Assembly (NCBI RefSeq): GCF_026626745.1
Contig: NZ_JAPNJW010000002.1
Coordinates: 682,001-746,000 of the forward strand
Length of the DNA: 64,000 nucleotides
Reading direction: 5' to 3'
Source of the DNA: Nannocystis sp. RBIL2
GTDB taxonomy: Bacteria > Myxococcota_A > Polyangia > Nannocystales > Nannocystaceae
Positions 53,655-64,000 of this stretch are shown here, piece by piece (position 1 is the first letter of the stretch; every line of letters begins with the position of its first letter). The notes under the pieces were generated by a model. That model was not told where the DNA came from. It saw nothing but the letters and a program-made list of their open reading frames with translations, and ran no database searches. Both the position numbers and the translations under genes were made by a program.

Positions 53655-54407
53655 ATGACGGTCGTGGCGCTGAGGGGGGTTGAAGAGGAGGAGAGGACGG
53701 TTGACGAGCTGGCCGAAGGGACAGCTTCCGAATCGACCGAGAGCGTCGCCTCGCCCGCCTCCTTCGTCACCCTGGCCGCGCCCGGCAAGCTGATCGAGGT
53801 CTCGGGCGGGGCCGCGGGCGCTCGCCTCACCACCGCCGTCGCGCTCGTCCGTCAGGCCCAGCTCGAGGGCGAGACCACAGTGTGGATTCAGCCGGCAGGC
53901 GGCCCGCTGTTCCCGCCCGACCTGGCCGACTCCGGCGTCGACCTCGACGCCCTGATCGTCATCCACATCCCCGAAGATCGCGGCCCCGCCGGCATCGCCC
54001 GCGCCGCCGAGCTGCTGCTGCGCTCGGGCGGCTACGGCCTGTGCGTCCTCGACCTCAGCGCCCCGCCCCCGCCGCGCGCGGACGCGAGCGACAAGCTCCC
54101 CGCGGGAGATCGACCTGTCCCGGAGGGCATGCCCGTTCGGACCTGTCCTCGCGGACTGCACGGCAGCGCCTGGCAGGCTCGCCTGGCCGGCCTCGCGCGC
54201 GTGCACGGCTGCCGCGTCGTCCTCCTGACCCGCCGCTCGGCCCAGCGCGACTCCCTGGGCCCCATGGTCGGCCTGCGCCTCCAGCCCCGTCGCGAGCGCC
54301 GCGGCGCCGGCCTGTTCGCCGTCCGCCCCGACATCCTCAAGCACAAGGGCGCCGCCCCGCGCCTGGCCGCCAGCGAGCTCCGCCGCGGCCCCTGGGGCCT
54401 GGCCTGA
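53655..54407 (+). CDS. imuA: ImuA (RecA-like protein of the mutagenic repair cassette)
   Basis: 250 residues. It has a RecA-like core of the ImuA/SulA-like family: GKLIEVSGGAAGARLTTAVALVRQAQLEGETTVWIQPAGG, with a Walker A that lacks the usual Lys, then LDALIVIHIPED, GGYGLCVLDLS and GCRVVLLTRRSAQRDSLGPMVGLRLQP. ImuA is thought to act with ImuB and DnaE2 in damage-induced translesion synthesis. A repeat cluster (PVPEGMPVRTCPRGLHG) interrupts the core at about 156-172. Placement before imuB and dnaE2 supports the call more than sequence alone. ATG 53655. Confidence 0.85.
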   Translation: MTVVALRGVEEEERTVDELAEGTASESTESVASPASFVTLAAPGKLIEVSGGAAGARLTTAVALVRQAQLEGETTVWIQPAGGPLFPPDLADSGVDLDALIVIHIPEDRGPAGIARAAELLLRSGGYGLCVLDLSAPPPPRADASDKLPAGDRPVPEGMPVRTCPRGLHGSAWQARLAGLARVHGCRVVLLTRRSAQRDSLGPMVGLRLQPRRERRGAGLFAVRPDILKHKGAAPRLAASELRRGPWGLA

Positions 54408-54752
54408 CAGCCGAGCGCGCGACGAGCCCGCTCGCGCGCGCCTTCGCTCGCCTCGCATCACCGCCGTCGCTCGCGCATCGCCTGCGTCCTCGCTCTCCGC
54501 GCTCCTCCGCCTCGCATCACCGCCTTCACTCGCGCATCGCCTGGCGTCCTCTCCGCGCTCCTCGCCTCGCCGCCTCCGCTCGCGCTCCGCAACATCGCTT
54601 CGCGCCTCGCTCGCTCCCTGCGCTTCGCAGCCTCGCGCCTCGCTCGCTCCCCGGCTCCTTCGCCTCGCATCACCGCCTCCGCTCGCGCTCGCCGGCGTCG
54701 CTCCTTCGCTTCGCAGCACCGCGTTCGCTTCGCCGGCCTCGCCGTCCCCCTC
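54408..54752 (+). repeat. Decayed direct repeats between imuA and imuB
   Basis: 345 bases with no gene, dominated by a CGCCTCGCATCACCGCC block near 54452, 54512 and 54664, each followed by CTCGCGC and, in the first two, ATCGCCTG-CGTCCTC. CTTCGC, CGCCTCGC and CTCGCTCC variants fill the rest. The composition (CTCGC/CGCCT) differs from the CATG family. A normal imuA-imuB junction would be a few bases long, so this is an unusual insertion within an operon. Confidence 0.65.
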
Positions 54753-56384
54753 ATGGCCCGTCCGTCTCAGCCCGCGCTCTTCCTCGGCGCTCCGCCTGCG
54801 AGCGCCGGGATCGCGCGCGCTCCGGCACATGTCCCCGAGGACAGCTCGTCTCCGGCCGCGCCCTCGCGCCTCGCCTGCGCCCACCTGCCCGCCTTCCCGC
54901 TGCAGGTCCTGCTGCGCCGGCGGCCCGAGCTGCGCGGCGCCCCGGTCGCCGTGCTCCGCCGCGAGGGCCCGCAGGCCGAGGTCCTGTGGGCCAGCCAGGC
55001 CGCGCGGCGCCGCGGCGTCGCTCGCGGCATGCGCTGCGCCGCCGCGCGCGGCCTCGTGCCCGAGCTCCACGCCGAACCTGTCCCCGAGGACATCCTCGAC
55101 GAGGCCGCCGACGAGCTGCTGCGGACCCTGCTGCGCCGCTCCCCGCGGGTCGAGCCGTGCCTCGATCCGCGCGGCGCCTTCTGGCTCGATCCGACCGGCC
55201 TCGAGCGGCTGCAGGGCGATCTCCCGACCTGGGCCGGCGGCCTCCGCCGCGACCTCGAGGCGCTCGGTTACGCCGCCGGCGTCGCCGTCGGCTTCACCCG
55301 CTTCCACACCCTCGCCCTGGCCCGCCTCGGCTCGCTGAGCGCCCCGCTCGTGCTCGCCAGCCCCGCCGAGGAGACCGCCCGCGTCGGCGCGGTCCCGCTC
55401 GCCGCGCTCGACCTCTCACATGTCCTTCAGGACACCCTCGAGAAGCTCGGGATCTCCACCCTCGGCGGCTTCCTCGCCCTGCCCGCGGCCGACGTGCGGA
55501 CCCGCCTCGGCAGCGCCGCCGCCGCCCTCCACGCCCGCGCCTCCGGCCGCGAGCACGCCCCGCTGCGCCCGGCCCAGCCCGACGATCCGCCCGAGGTCGC
55601 GCTCGAGATCGACCCGCCCGACGACGACCGCGAGCGGCTGCTGTTCGCGCTCAAGGAGCCGATCGCCTGTCTCTTACGCCAGGTCTGCAGCGGCGGCGAC
55701 GCCCTCGTCGAGCTCCGCCTCACCCTCGAGCTCGACCACGAGGACCCCGTCGTCACAGTCGTCGAGCCGGCCGCCCCGCTGCAGGCCGAGCCCGACGATC
55801 TGCTGCAGCTGCTCGACCTCCTGCGCCTGCGCCTCGACGGCCTCACCCTCGCCGCCCCGGTCCAGCGGGTCGTCCTCGTCGGCCTCGGCGCCCGCGCCCG
55901 CGCCGAGCAGCTGGCCCTCCTGCGCGGCCGCGGTCGCGACCTCGCCGCCGCCGCCAGGGCCCTCGCCCGCGTCCGCGCCGCCTTCGGCGAGCAGGCCGTC
56001 ACCCGCGCCACCCTCCGCTCCGCCCACCTCCCCGAAGCAAGCTTCGCCTGGGAGCCCGTGTCCGAAGTGACATGTCCGATCGTACATGACCTTCCGGCCA
56101 ACCACCACGAGGCCCTGGCCGCCCCACCGCTTTGCCGGCGCCTGCTCCCGCGCCCCGTGCCGCTGCCGCGCCGCGACGAGGCCGACGAGCACTGGTTGGC
56201 CGCCAGCGGCCTGGTCCGCGGCCCCGTCGTGCGCATGGCCGGGCCCTACCGGATCAGCGGCGGCTGGTGGGCCCGCGAGGTCGAGCGCGACTACTACTTC
56301 GCCGAGACCGCCCACGGCGACATCGCCTGGCTGTTCTACGACCGCCCGCGCGACCGCTGGTACATCCACGGGATCCTCGACTGA
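54753..56384 (+). CDS. imuB: ImuB (Y-family polymerase-like protein)
   Basis: 543 residues. A Y-family fold with the catalytic acids missing: LACAHLPAFPLQVLLRRRPELRGAPVAVLRR, where active members have two aspartates, then PRVEPCLDPRGAFWLDPTGLERL and LAVGFTRFHTLALARLGS. An inactive polymerase that bridges the beta clamp to DnaE2 is the known role. The C-terminal RPVPLP, then PYRISGGWWAREVERDYYFAETAHGDIAWLFYDRPRDRWYIHGILD is an ImuB signature. CATG repeats give HVPEDS, PVPEDI, HVLQDT and CPIVHD within it. ATG 54753. Confidence 0.92.
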   Translation: MARPSQPALFLGAPPASAGIARAPAHVPEDSSSPAAPSRLACAHLPAFPLQVLLRRRPELRGAPVAVLRREGPQAEVLWASQAARRRGVARGMRCAAARGLVPELHAEPVPEDILDEAADELLRTLLRRSPRVEPCLDPRGAFWLDPTGLERLQGDLPTWAGGLRRDLEALGYAAGVAVGFTRFHTLALARLGSLSAPLVLASPAEETARVGAVPLAALDLSHVLQDTLEKLGISTLGGFLALPAADVRTRLGSAAAALHARASGREHAPLRPAQPDDPPEVALEIDPPDDDRERLLFALKEPIACLLRQVCSGGDALVELRLTLELDHEDPVVTVVEPAAPLQAEPDDLLQLLDLLRLRLDGLTLAAPVQRVVLVGLGARARAEQLALLRGRGRDLAAAARALARVRAAFGEQAVTRATLRSAHLPEASFAWEPVSEVTCPIVHDLPANHHEALAAPPLCRRLLPRPVPLPRRDEADEHWLAASGLVRGPVVRMAGPYRISGGWWAREVERDYYFAETAHGDIAWLFYDRPRDRWYIHGILD

Positions 56385-56395
56385 GAGGCGGAGCG

Positions 56396-59653
<3,258 letters not shown>

Positions 59654-59722
59654 TGCGTACTTTCAGACATGTCTATACAGACATGCTCTGAAGGACATCC
59701 CTGCACCAGCCGCTCGCGAACA

Positions 59723-59750
59723 CGGCCGCCGGGGTGAACCCCGACGGCCG
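59723..59750. terminator. Bidirectional hairpin between dnaE2 and the lipoprotein gene
   Basis: CGGCCG (59723-59728) pairs with CGGCCG (59745-59750), with an inner CCGGGG/CCCCGA arm, between two convergent genes. There is no clear U-run on either strand; Rho-independent action is likely weak. A CATG cluster (CAGACATGTC, CAGACATGCTC) precedes it near 59667-59686. Confidence 0.45.
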
Positions 59751-59770
59751 CGCCTCACCCCCGAATCAGC

Positions 59771-60157
59771 TCAGAGCTGGACCGGCGGGTTGGCCTTGAA
59801 CGTGTACTTGTACGAGGCGACGCCCTCGCGGCGATCGACCGGGTCGAGCACCAGGCCGTCGACGGCGCGGACGATGCACGACTGCAGCGTCTCGGGGGCC
59901 TGCGTGCCGGTGGGGTCGACGGCGACGTCGTACAGCCGGCCGGTCTTCTTCTCGACCTTGAAGCGGACCAGGACCTCGCCGCTGACGTTCTGGTCGTCGA
60001 CCAGGGCCTGGTCGTAGCAGGCCTTCACCGCGCTGTTCTTGGTCTCGAGCAGCGAGCGCGTGTCGGCGCGGTAGGTCTCGGCGTCGCGCTTGACGCCGGA
60101 GCAGGCGGTCGCCATCGCGGCGACGAACAGGGAGCAGAGGATCGTGGAAGTGCGCAT
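59771..60157 (-). CDS. AgmX/PglI C-terminal-domain lipoprotein
   Basis: 128 residues. Signal peptide with lipobox ATAC (Cys19). The mature part has a TonB-like C-terminal fold: VKACYDQALVDDQNVSGEVLVRFKVEKKTGRLYDVAV, then ETLQSCIVRAVDGLVLDP. This domain is common in Myxococcota, where it occurs at the end of proteins such as AgmX (gliding) and PglI. Its two cysteines (in KACYD and QSCIV) are conserved in the domain. It follows an OmpA lipoprotein gene by 15 bases on the same strand, so they may be co-transcribed. Confidence 0.8.
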   Translation of the reverse strand: MRTSTILCSLFVAAMATACSGVKRDAETYRADTRSLLETKNSAVKACYDQALVDDQNVSGEVLVRFKVEKKTGRLYDVAVDPTGTQAPETLQSCIVRAVDGLVLDPVDRREGVASYKYTFKANPPVQL

Positions 60158-60172
60158 GTTCGTGGCTCCCTT

Positions 60173-60895
60173 CTACTTGGCGGCCTTGGCCGGGTCGGCG
60201 GCGGGCGCGGGCGCGGGCGCAGCAGCGCCACCCTCGGCCGGCGTCTCGGGCGACGGGTTGGCGATGGTCGACGTCGACTCCTCGACGACCTTCTTCTGGC
60301 CGGTCTTCGGATCGATCTCGACCTTCTTCTTCGTCACGTCCTGCTCGACGATGTTGAACTCGACGCGGCGGTTCTTCTCCTTGCCCTCCTCCGTCGATTC
60401 GTCGGCGATGAGGCGCGTCTCGCCGTAGCCCTTGGCCGTGAACATCTCCTTGGGCAGCTCGCCCTTCTTCACGAGATATTCCATCACCGCCTTGGCGCGC
60501 GCGTCCGACAGCTTGAGGTTGTGCTTGTCGGTGCCCTCGCTCGAGGTGTGACCCTCGATGGCGATCTTCTTGATGTGCGGGTTCTCCTTGATGACCGAGA
60601 TGATCTCGGCCATCAGGCCGTCCGACTCGGGGCGGATCGTCGCCTTGTCGAGGTCGAACTGGATCTTCTCGCCGATCGAGATCTTGTTGTCCTCGACCAC
60701 CACGCGCTTGGGCGGCTCCGGCTCCGGCTCGGGAGGTGGTGGTGGCGGCGGCGGCGCCGGCAACGGCGGCGGGTCCCCGACTACGGCCAGCGCCGTCGCG
60801 TCGTCGAACACGGTCGGCGCGCAGGCGGCGAGCTGCGACGCGAACAACGCGAGCAGCATCGGCAGGGTGAGGGAAGTTGTCCGAGACATTGGCAT
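60173..60895 (-). CDS. OmpA-family lipoprotein
   Basis: 240 residues. Lipobox LAAC (Cys25). A Pro-rich linker (about 40-62) leads to an OmpA peptidoglycan-binding domain (about 70-185): IQFDLDKATIRPESDGLMAEI, KKIAIEGHTSSEGTDKHNLKLSDARAKAVMEYL, GYGETRLIADESTEEGKEKNRRVEFNI. These residues bind diaminopimelate. The tail (about 190-240) is Ala/Pro-rich. Pal-type lipoproteins tether the outer membrane to the cell wall. The repeat-free N-terminus makes the start firm (MPMSRTTS, or MSRTTS two codons on). Confidence 0.9.
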   Translation of the reverse strand: MPMSRTTSLTLPMLLALFASQLAACAPTVFDDATALAVVGDPPPLPAPPPPPPPPEPEPEPPKRVVVEDNKISIGEKIQFDLDKATIRPESDGLMAEIISVIKENPHIKKIAIEGHTSSEGTDKHNLKLSDARAKAVMEYLVKKGELPKEMFTAKGYGETRLIADESTEEGKEKNRRVEFNIVEQDVTKKKVEIDPKTGQKKVVEESTSTIANPSPETPAEGGAAAPAPAPAADPAKAAK

Positions 60896-61116
60896 CTGAG
60901 TCTCCTCCGTGGGGGCCGCAGTAGCCCCAGGCGGCTTTGATACACCGCCGGGACGGCCCGGGCGGTGAGTTTACGGCAGCTTTACCGACTCACGCCACTT
61001 CGCCAACGATCGCGCACAAACCCCGAAGTTGGCCGTCTTCTCGGCTTTTCCAGGCCCAAACGCTGATTTCTCAGCGTAAATTGCGCGCGTCCCGCCCGAA
61101 ATCGTCCGGGGGACCG

Positions 61117-62040
61117 CTACTCCGGGATCCCGCAGACACCGACGTTTTCGAACCCCGGCGGGGCCTGATCCTTGGGGTACCACGCGATGCACGACATCTT
61201 GTCGCTCAGCTCCTGGCACGGCCCGTCGCCCTCGGACAGGTCGCACCACGGCGAGCAGCAGTACGAGAAGCTGCAGTCGGGCACGAGCGAGTCGTAGATG
61301 CAGGCGAAGCCCGGCGCGCACGACGACCAGCCGATGCACGTGTCCTGGAAGGTCGCCTCCGCCCCGCCCTGCACGACCGGCAGGCACACGAAGCCGGTGC
61401 CGCCGACCTTGATCGCGTCCATGTAGCAGCCCTCGCCGTCGGCGCAGTTCTGCAGCAGCGGGTCGCACTGCTTGAAGCAGTTGCCGAAGTCGTAGCCGAA
61501 GAACAGCTTCACGCAGGTGGTGTCGCTGCCCTCGCACACCGGGTTCTGCGAGTCCCCGGTGCAGTACGGCAGGCAGAAGCCGCTGCCGTCGTAGTCGAGG
61601 TCGAGGCAGACCGTGCCGAGCGCACAGTTGTCGTCGCCGAGGCCCTCGGCGCCGACGCTGCACGGCTCATTGGGGGCCTTCGGGTCGTCCGGCACGGGCA
61701 CGCACTTGATGCCCTCCGGGATGAAGGTGTTGGGGCTCGCGTACGCCGTGCACTTCTGGTCGCCGGAGCAGTCCTGGTCGTAGATGTTGCACATGCCGCC
61801 GCCCGACGGGTCGGTCGTCGAGCTCGTCGGCACCTCCGTGGGATCGCCGGTGGTCGTGTCCACGGCCGTCGTCCCTTGCGTGGACGTCACCGGCGTCTCG
61901 CCCGTCGTCGTCGTCGTCGTGCTCGAGGCGTCCGGCGCCGTCGGCTTGCCGGAGCTGTTGGGGAACTCGAAGTCGTCGCTGCAGCCGGACGTCGAGGCCG
62001 CGGCGACCAACAGCGCGAGGGAGAGTGCCCGAATCTGCAT
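61117..62040 (-). CDS. Cys-rich lipoprotein with Thr/Ser linker
   Basis: 307 residues. Lipobox TSGC (Cys20). A Thr/Ser/Pro-rich linker (about 35-80; SSTTTTTTGETPVT) leads to a domain with about 22 cysteines in patterns such as CNIYDQDCSGDQKCTAYA, CALGTVCLDLDYDGSGFCLPYC, and CADGEGCYMD. This architecture is widespread in Nannocystaceae, often with wrong database names. The cysteines likely form disulfides in a surface-exposed domain. The function is unknown. It is divergent from the His-Xaa-Ser gene, with a gap of 168 bases. Confidence 0.75.
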   Translation of the reverse strand: MQIRALSLALLVAAASTSGCSDDFEFPNSSGKPTAPDASSTTTTTTGETPVTSTQGTTAVDTTTGDPTEVPTSSTTDPSGGGMCNIYDQDCSGDQKCTAYASPNTFIPEGIKCVPVPDDPKAPNEPCSVGAEGLGDDNCALGTVCLDLDYDGSGFCLPYCTGDSQNPVCEGSDTTCVKLFFGYDFGNCFKQCDPLLQNCADGEGCYMDAIKVGGTGFVCLPVVQGGAEATFQDTCIGWSSCAPGFACIYDSLVPDCSFSYCCSPWCDLSEGDGPCQELSDKMSCIAWYPKDQAPPGFENVGVCGIPE

Positions 62041-62208
62041 GCGAAGAACCTTTCTGGGACGCTACGGGCGGGGCCCGCCCGGTGTCAAGTTGTCGGCAAT
62101 GCCGCTTCTGGAGCCGTTCGGCTGGTGCTACCGCCGCTTCGCACCGGCCCCGCGCGAGCTCACTGGTTCGTGCTGCGAAGCGCGCGGAGGTTCGGTTATG
62201 GTGCAGCC

Positions 62209-62472
62209 ATGGCCGCCCCTGATCCTGACGAGCTCGTCTCATTTCGCAAGAAGGCCAGCGCCGTGCTTGGGCCCGAGCATCGTGAGATCTCGGACAAGGC
62301 GCTCGAATACGCCGAGACGGGCGTGCCGAGCGGCGACCTCGTCGCCGCAGCCACCTTCGCGCCCGGCGATCCGGGTCACGCGTCGCACGGCTCGCACGGC
62401 TCGCACGGCTCGCACGGCTCGCACGGCTCACACGGCTCGCATGGATCCCACGGCTCCCACGGCTCCTGGTGA
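62209..62472 (+). CDS. His-Xaa-Ser repeat peptide, candidate radical SAM substrate
   Basis: 87 residues. Residues 1-55 are charged and look like a leader (FRKKASAVLGPEHREISDK and ALEYAETGVPSGDLVAAA). Residues 57-86 are ten tandem units of His-Xaa-Ser (one HAS, nine HGS), and a Trp closes the chain. In the His-Xaa-Ser (Hxs) system, the repeat protein HxsA is modified by radical SAM enzymes; this small gene has the same kind of repeat and overlaps a radical SAM gene by 32 bases. GC at third positions in this frame is higher than in the alternative frame, which supports it as the translated one. GGAGG is 18 bases before the ATG, so the start is uncertain. Confidence 0.7.
   Translation: MAAPDPDELVSFRKKASAVLGPEHREISDKALEYAETGVPSGDLVAAATFAPGDPGHASHGSHGSHGSHGSHGSHGSHGSHGSHGSW
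62377..62466 (+). repeat. Nine-base tandem repeat, ten copies
   Basis: CACGGCTCG recurs with small changes ten times (first unit CACGCGTCG, one CATGGATCC), encoding the His-Xaa-Ser run. The eighth unit contains the ATG at 62441 taken as the radical SAM start. Confidence 0.9.
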
Positions 62473-63493
62473 ACGCCTGCCCGCCGGCGGCGCGATCGAG
62501 GCGCGGATCGCCGGCAAGGCGCCGCGGGTGCATATCCTGACCGGCGCGGTGTGCAACAACAATTGCATCTTTTGCATGGAGGAGGACCGCGACGGCCGCT
62601 ACGTCGTCAACTCCGCCACCACGGACGAGACGGTGCGCTGGATCCTCGGCCAGCACGACGCCTTCGAAGAAGTGTGCTTCACCTCCGGCGAGCCGACCAC
62701 CAACCAGCGGCTGCCCGTCTGGGTGAAGATGGCCAAAGAGGCAGGTGCCCGCCAGATCAGCATGATGACCAACGGTCGCGCACTCAGCTATGACCGCTAC
62801 GCGCGCCTCCTGCTGTCCGCCGGGCTCAACAAGGTCTACGTCAGCATCCACGGCCACACCGCCAAGCTGCACGACGGCCTCACCCGCACGCCCGGCAGCT
62901 TCGAGCAGACCGTCGGCGGCATCGCCACCATCGCCCGTTACAAGCGCCTCGGCGTCGCGCTGCACACCAGCACTGTCGTCACCAAGCGCAACCTGCCCCA
63001 CCTCCACGACATCTACGCGTTCCTGCGCGAGCGCGGCGTCGACCAGGTCGTCTTCAACGTCATGCAGGCGAACGGCCGGGCCAACACTTTCTTCGACCAG
63101 CTGTTCCCGACCTACACCGAGATCGCCACGGCCGCCGAGGCTTTCCTGCACCAGGCGTCCGCGCGCGAGCGGCAGGCTCAGGCGTTCTTCGTCGACATCC
63201 CGCTCTGCACCACCACCCGGCTGCCCGACCACAACCGCGGCTACGTCGAGGACTACGTCCACTTCGAGCCGCCGGTGGCCGTGCACACCGACCTCATCCC
63301 TGCCGAGCGCCTGGCCGAGCGCCGCTCCGGCCCCGACGGCGGCCTCGTCGCCGTGCGCCGCGCCGACCTCGACGACAGCGCCCGCCACAAGCGGCCCGAG
63401 TGCGCCGGCTGCCGCTACGATCGCGTGTGCGAGGGCGTGTGGGGCAACTACCTCCGCCGCTACGGCTGGGACGAGTTCGTCCCGGTGCCCTGA
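62441..63493 (+). CDS. Radical SAM enzyme with C-terminal cysteine cluster
   Basis: 350 residues. The SAM-cleaving cluster is Cys38, Cys42 and Cys45 (AVCNNNCIFCMEED). A radical SAM barrel follows: FTSGEPTTNQRLPVWVKMAKEAG, VYVSIHGHTAKLHDGLTRTPGSF, GVALHTSTVVTKRNLPHL. The C-terminal segment has Cys321, Cys324 and Cys330 (PECAGCRYDRVCEGVWGNYLRRYG), likely an auxiliary cluster of the SPASM/twitch type that serves peptide-modifying enzymes. IPLCTTTRLPDHNRGYVEDYVHFEP may bind the substrate. A start at ATG 62198 is open but would add an unnatural 81 residues. It probably modifies the adjacent peptide. Confidence 0.85.
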   Translation: MDPTAPTAPGERLPAGGAIEARIAGKAPRVHILTGAVCNNNCIFCMEEDRDGRYVVNSATTDETVRWILGQHDAFEEVCFTSGEPTTNQRLPVWVKMAKEAGARQISMMTNGRALSYDRYARLLLSAGLNKVYVSIHGHTAKLHDGLTRTPGSFEQTVGGIATIARYKRLGVALHTSTVVTKRNLPHLHDIYAFLRERGVDQVVFNVMQANGRANTFFDQLFPTYTEIATAAEAFLHQASARERQAQAFFVDIPLCTTTRLPDHNRGYVEDYVHFEPPVAVHTDLIPAERLAERRSGPDGGLVAVRRADLDDSARHKRPECAGCRYDRVCEGVWGNYLRRYGWDEFVPVP

Positions 63494-63521
63494 CGAGCGC
63501 TCGCCGCCCTGAAGGCCGCGC

Positions 63522-64000
63522 ATGCTCCTCGACGTCGCCACCGCGCCGCTGCCCGAGCCGGCGGGTCCCGACGCCGAGGCCGCCCTGCTCCGCCCCTTCC
63601 TCGGCGCCTATCGCCGGCGCTTCGGCGTCGCCCCCGCGCTCGCCCGCGACGACCACGGCCTCCTGCTCCGCTTCCCCGCCCACGACGTCCCCGCCCACGC
63701 GGCCGTCGTCGGCCGCGTCGACGTCCTCGGCGGCCACCCGGCCGTGCGCGCCTACCTGCAGCGCCTCGGCTTCACCTGGGACGCCCGCGGCGTCATCGAC
63801 GGCGCCCCCGCGCCGGCCAGCCTGATAGCGCGGGCGCCCATGCTCGGTCCGCGGCCGCGCTATTATCAAGCTGCCTCTTCGGCCATGAACAAACGGACAT
63901 GGCTCGAAGGCAACCTCCGCGGCGAGCTCCCGCTCGCCCTCGGCACCGCCGCCTACTACACCGCGCTGGCCCTCGCGTCTCGCCTGCGCCTGCCCGAACC
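63522..64000 (+). CDS. Unknown protein, 5-prime part only
   Basis: At least 159 residues, open to the right edge. Start ATG 63522, 28 bases after the radical SAM stop. Residues 1-120 are a mixed alpha/beta sequence (LRPFLGAYRRRFGVAPAL, VVGRVDVLGGHPAVRAYLQRLGFTWDARG). A CATG half-repeat (CTCTTCGGCCATGAACAAACGGACATGG) marks residues near 120-130, and a second segment begins MNKRTWLEGNLRGELPLALG. The second ATG (63885) might be a separate gene start, but no stop separates them. Placement suggests a role with the radical SAM pair. I do not recognise the family. Confidence 0.55.
   Translation, partial: MLLDVATAPLPEPAGPDAEAALLRPFLGAYRRRFGVAPALARDDHGLLLRFPAHDVPAHAAVVGRVDVLGGHPAVRAYLQRLGFTWDARGVIDGAPAPASLIARAPMLGPRPRYYQAASSAMNKRTWLEGNLRGELPLALGTAAYYTALALASRLRLPE

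Noticed and set aside
62198..62440. N-terminal extension of the radical SAM protein from ATG 62198 after GGAGG
   Set aside because: It would give an 81-residue head of Arg/Ala/Thr repeats with no match to radical SAM starts, while the other frame gives a well-formed leader and HXS repeat. I keep it as an open alternative for the start.
62377..62466. Microsatellite noise or CRISPR-like array at the His-Xaa-Ser run
   Set aside because: Nine-base unit codes for protein in a frame with good codon bias and a plausible leader; too short for CRISPR.

Overview
The window is very GC-rich DNA with strong C/G preference at third codon positions. Several traits point to a myxobacterium (Myxococcota), most likely in or near the Nannocystaceae. 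These are a FHA-fused Ser/Thr kinase, a multi-gene Che operon with HEAT and GAF members, Cys-rich lipoproteins with Thr-rich linkers, the futalosine menaquinone route, and an AgmX/PglI-type lipoprotein. The assignment comes from gene content only. I saw no transposase, tRNA, rRNA or CRISPR.

Layout. 1-207: tail of a SPOR-domain gene. 468-3693: two membrane glycosyltransferases. 3694-4747: no gene seen. 4748-9524: a tightly overlapping menaquinone operon read leftward (polyprenyl synthase, UbiE/MenG, UbiX-like, a cysteine-less MqnE-like protein, MqnE). 9953-16635: HtrA-type protease, a DUF6178-like protein (leftward), TilS and FtsH. 16791-22369: a leftward block with a TPR lipoprotein, a kinase-FHA protein, an eight-haem-motif cytochrome and a small membrane protein. 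22532-23512: FabH. 24258-34367: leftward run of rpsN, rpmE2, then M50 peptidase, scpA, scpB and rluB. 34662-45512: a leftward chemosensory operon (response regulator, CheA, two CheW, degenerate receiver, HEAT protein, CheR, CheB, GAF protein, response regulator) ending in a Xer-type recombinase. 45658-49396: nusB, ribH, rpsA, cmk. 49508-50865: a DUF4266 lipoprotein and a DUF3570-like barrel. 50936-53468: a 1-Cys peroxiredoxin, a repeat-built protein and a CDF transporter. 53655-59653: the imuA-imuB-dnaE2 mutagenic repair cassette. 59771-62040: three lipoproteins. 62209-64000: a peptide ending in ten His-Xaa-Ser units, overlapped by a radical SAM gene, then a partial unknown gene.

The most striking feature at larger scale is a dispersed short repeat. 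Its core is a ten-base palindrome (GGACATGTCC and variants such as GGGCATGCCC) followed by four variable bases, giving a strict 14-base period where tandem. I see dozens of copies or half copies, both between genes and inside otherwise conserved genes, where they encode linkers or extensions (UbiX, cytochrome, RluB, ScpA, ScpB, ImuA, ImuB, DnaE2). In scpA, scpB and rluB the repeat-bearing extensions are larger than the conserved domains.

The best candidates for undescribed biology are this repeat family, the His-Xaa-Ser peptide with its radical SAM partner, and the MqnE paralogue that has lost its iron-sulfur cysteines inside the menaquinone operon.
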